Assembly: GCA_000438155.1 (NCBI GenBank)
Contig: FR902942.1
Span: forward strand, 1 to 6,915
Direction of reading: 5' to 3'
DNA from: Firmicutes bacterium CAG:95
Lineage (GTDB): Bacteria > Bacillota > Clostridia > Lachnospirales > Lachnospiraceae
DNA length: 6,915 nt
Under the pieces are notes generated by a model that saw nothing but the letters and a program-made list of their open reading frames with translations, was not told where the DNA came from and made no database searches. The translations under genes were made by a program, and so were the position numbers. Below, one piece after another: positions 6,333 through 6,915 of this stretch (position 1 is the stretch's first letter; each line of letters starts with the position of its first letter).

Positions 6333-6349
6333 ATTATATCATTATATCA
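6333..6349 (-). promoter_or_regulatory. Doubled extended -10 promoter reading toward pyrC
   Basis: On the minus strand TGATATAAT occurs twice with an 8-base offset (TATAAT at 6341-6346 and 6333-6338), each with the TG of an extended -10. No good -35 lies at 17 bases; TTGAAA is upstream but at the wrong distance (13 or 21 bases). If used, transcription would pass through the whole repeat element before reaching pyrC, giving a leader of about 220 bases. Confidence 0.4.
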
Positions 6350-6409
6350 TAACATGCGATTTCAAAACATAAAATAAACCAATTCTTAATTTTAATTTCG
6401 AGGTTTTCC

Positions 6410-6868
6410 ATGAAAAACTTGATTCTTTTCCACTCCTTTCCAAATAAAATGCTTCCAAGGCTTCTTTCCGTGTTTTGCCTGCTTGTCCTTTTGTTCATGA
6501 CTGCCTGTGCAGGCAAGAACCAGAAGGATTCCCTCGCCCGGATCAAAAATCTGGAATTCACTGTTTTGTCCGAAGATGCCATTCCGGAGGAAATGCAGAA
6601 GGTCATTCAGGAAAAACACCCCAATCCCTTCAAAATCACTTATTCTGACAATGGCTTTCTCTACATTGGAATTGGCTATGGTGAGCAGCCGGCCGGCGGC
6701 TTCGGTATCACCGTAAATGACCTCTATCTCACCGAAAACGCCATTTACTTTGACACTACACTCCTCGGTCCTTCTCCCGACAGTGAAACTCCGGCCAGTG
6801 ACACCGCTTCCTATCCATATCTTGTCATAAAAACCGAGTATATCGATGAGCCAGTCGTTTTTAAATAA
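6410..6868 (+). CDS. Small lipoprotein with PrcB C-terminal-like domain
   Basis: The 152-residue protein has a basic start, a hydrophobic segment (about 15-30) and a lipobox FMTAC, so Cys33 is the likely lipidated residue and the mature protein sits on the outer face of the membrane. The C-terminal part, about 89-152 (GYGEQPAGGFGITVNDLYL, then a YPYLVIKTEY segment ending in VVF), fits the PrcB C-terminal family (PF14343), named for a lipoprotein that stabilises the PrtP protease of Treponema denticola. Here no protease gene is visible nearby, so a protease-partner role is unproven. The ATG at 6410 has GAGG six bases upstream; 6332-6409 is AT-rich and presumably holds its promoter, which I could not place. 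The gene is alone between two same-direction copies of the repeat and opposite in strand to all other genes here. Confidence 0.8.
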   Translation: MKNLILFHSFPNKMLPRLLSVFCLLVLLFMTACAGKNQKDSLARIKNLEFTVLSEDAIPEEMQKVIQEKHPNPFKITYSDNGFLYIGIGYGEQPAGGFGITVNDLYLTENAIYFDTTLLGPSPDSETPASDTASYPYLVIKTEYIDEPVVFK

Positions 6869-6885
6869 CGTACAAAAAGGTAACA

Positions 6886-6915
6886 GTTCAGCCATGACCA
6901 TTCATAAGCTGCCGG
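6886..6915 (+). repeat. Second copy of the repeat element, first 30 bp, cut by the window edge
   Basis: The last 30 bases are identical to 6156-6185, from GTTCAGCCATG through ATAAGCTGCCGG. The preceding bases GTAACA resemble those before the other copies. It begins 17 bp after the stop codon of the lipoprotein gene. Confidence 0.93.

Noticed and set aside
6392..6901. 169-residue minus-strand open frame opposite the lipoprotein gene
   Set aside because: Antisense shadow; the plus-strand frame has a lipobox, a ribosome binding site and a recognisable domain.

Overview
The window looks like chromosome of an anaerobic, spore-forming member of the Clostridia, most likely Lachnospiraceae. The basis is a minus-strand pyrC-pyrK-pyrD block with a class 1B (PyrK-dependent) dihydroorotate dehydrogenase, a SPOCS (DUF3794) plus LysM protein of the SipL spore-coat type, a Rpn/PD-(D/E)XK-family protein of a kind common in Lachnospiraceae, moderate GC in genes and AT-rich gaps. 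The taxonomic call is inference from gene content; there is no rRNA in the window.

Layout from left to right: the 5' part of a Rpn-family nuclease/transposase-like gene (minus, running off the left edge); a 614-bp non-coding gap with a promoter, a diverged copy of a repeat and a bidirectional terminator; a 518-aa SipL-like SPOCS/LysM gene (minus); pyrD (minus, frameshifted); pyrK (minus); pyrC (minus); a 176-bp structured inverted-repeat element; a PrcB-like lipoprotein gene (plus); and the first 30 bp of a second, identical copy of the element at the right edge.

The three pyr genes encode steps 3 and 4 of de novo UMP synthesis: PyrC closes carbamoyl-aspartate to dihydroorotate, and PyrD with PyrK oxidises dihydroorotate to orotate using NAD+. 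pyrK and pyrD are tightly coupled (TAA followed directly by ATG); pyrC is separated from pyrK by a roughly 264-bp gap that may hold its own promoter. The pyrD reading frame is broken by an imperfect 28-bp tandem duplication close to the 3' end. Removing one unit restores a normal 300-aa enzyme, so this could be a recent pseudogene, a reversible tandem-repeat switch, or an assembly error.

The least explained items are: (1) a repeat family with three copies in the window, the complete one having 11-bp terminal inverted repeats, several internal helices and two mutually exclusive pairings; it sits between the apparent pyrC promoter and the pyrC start; and (2) the leader of the SipL-like gene, where a sigma-E-like promoter lies so that its transcript would lack one arm of an 11-bp hairpin that otherwise covers the ribosome binding site.
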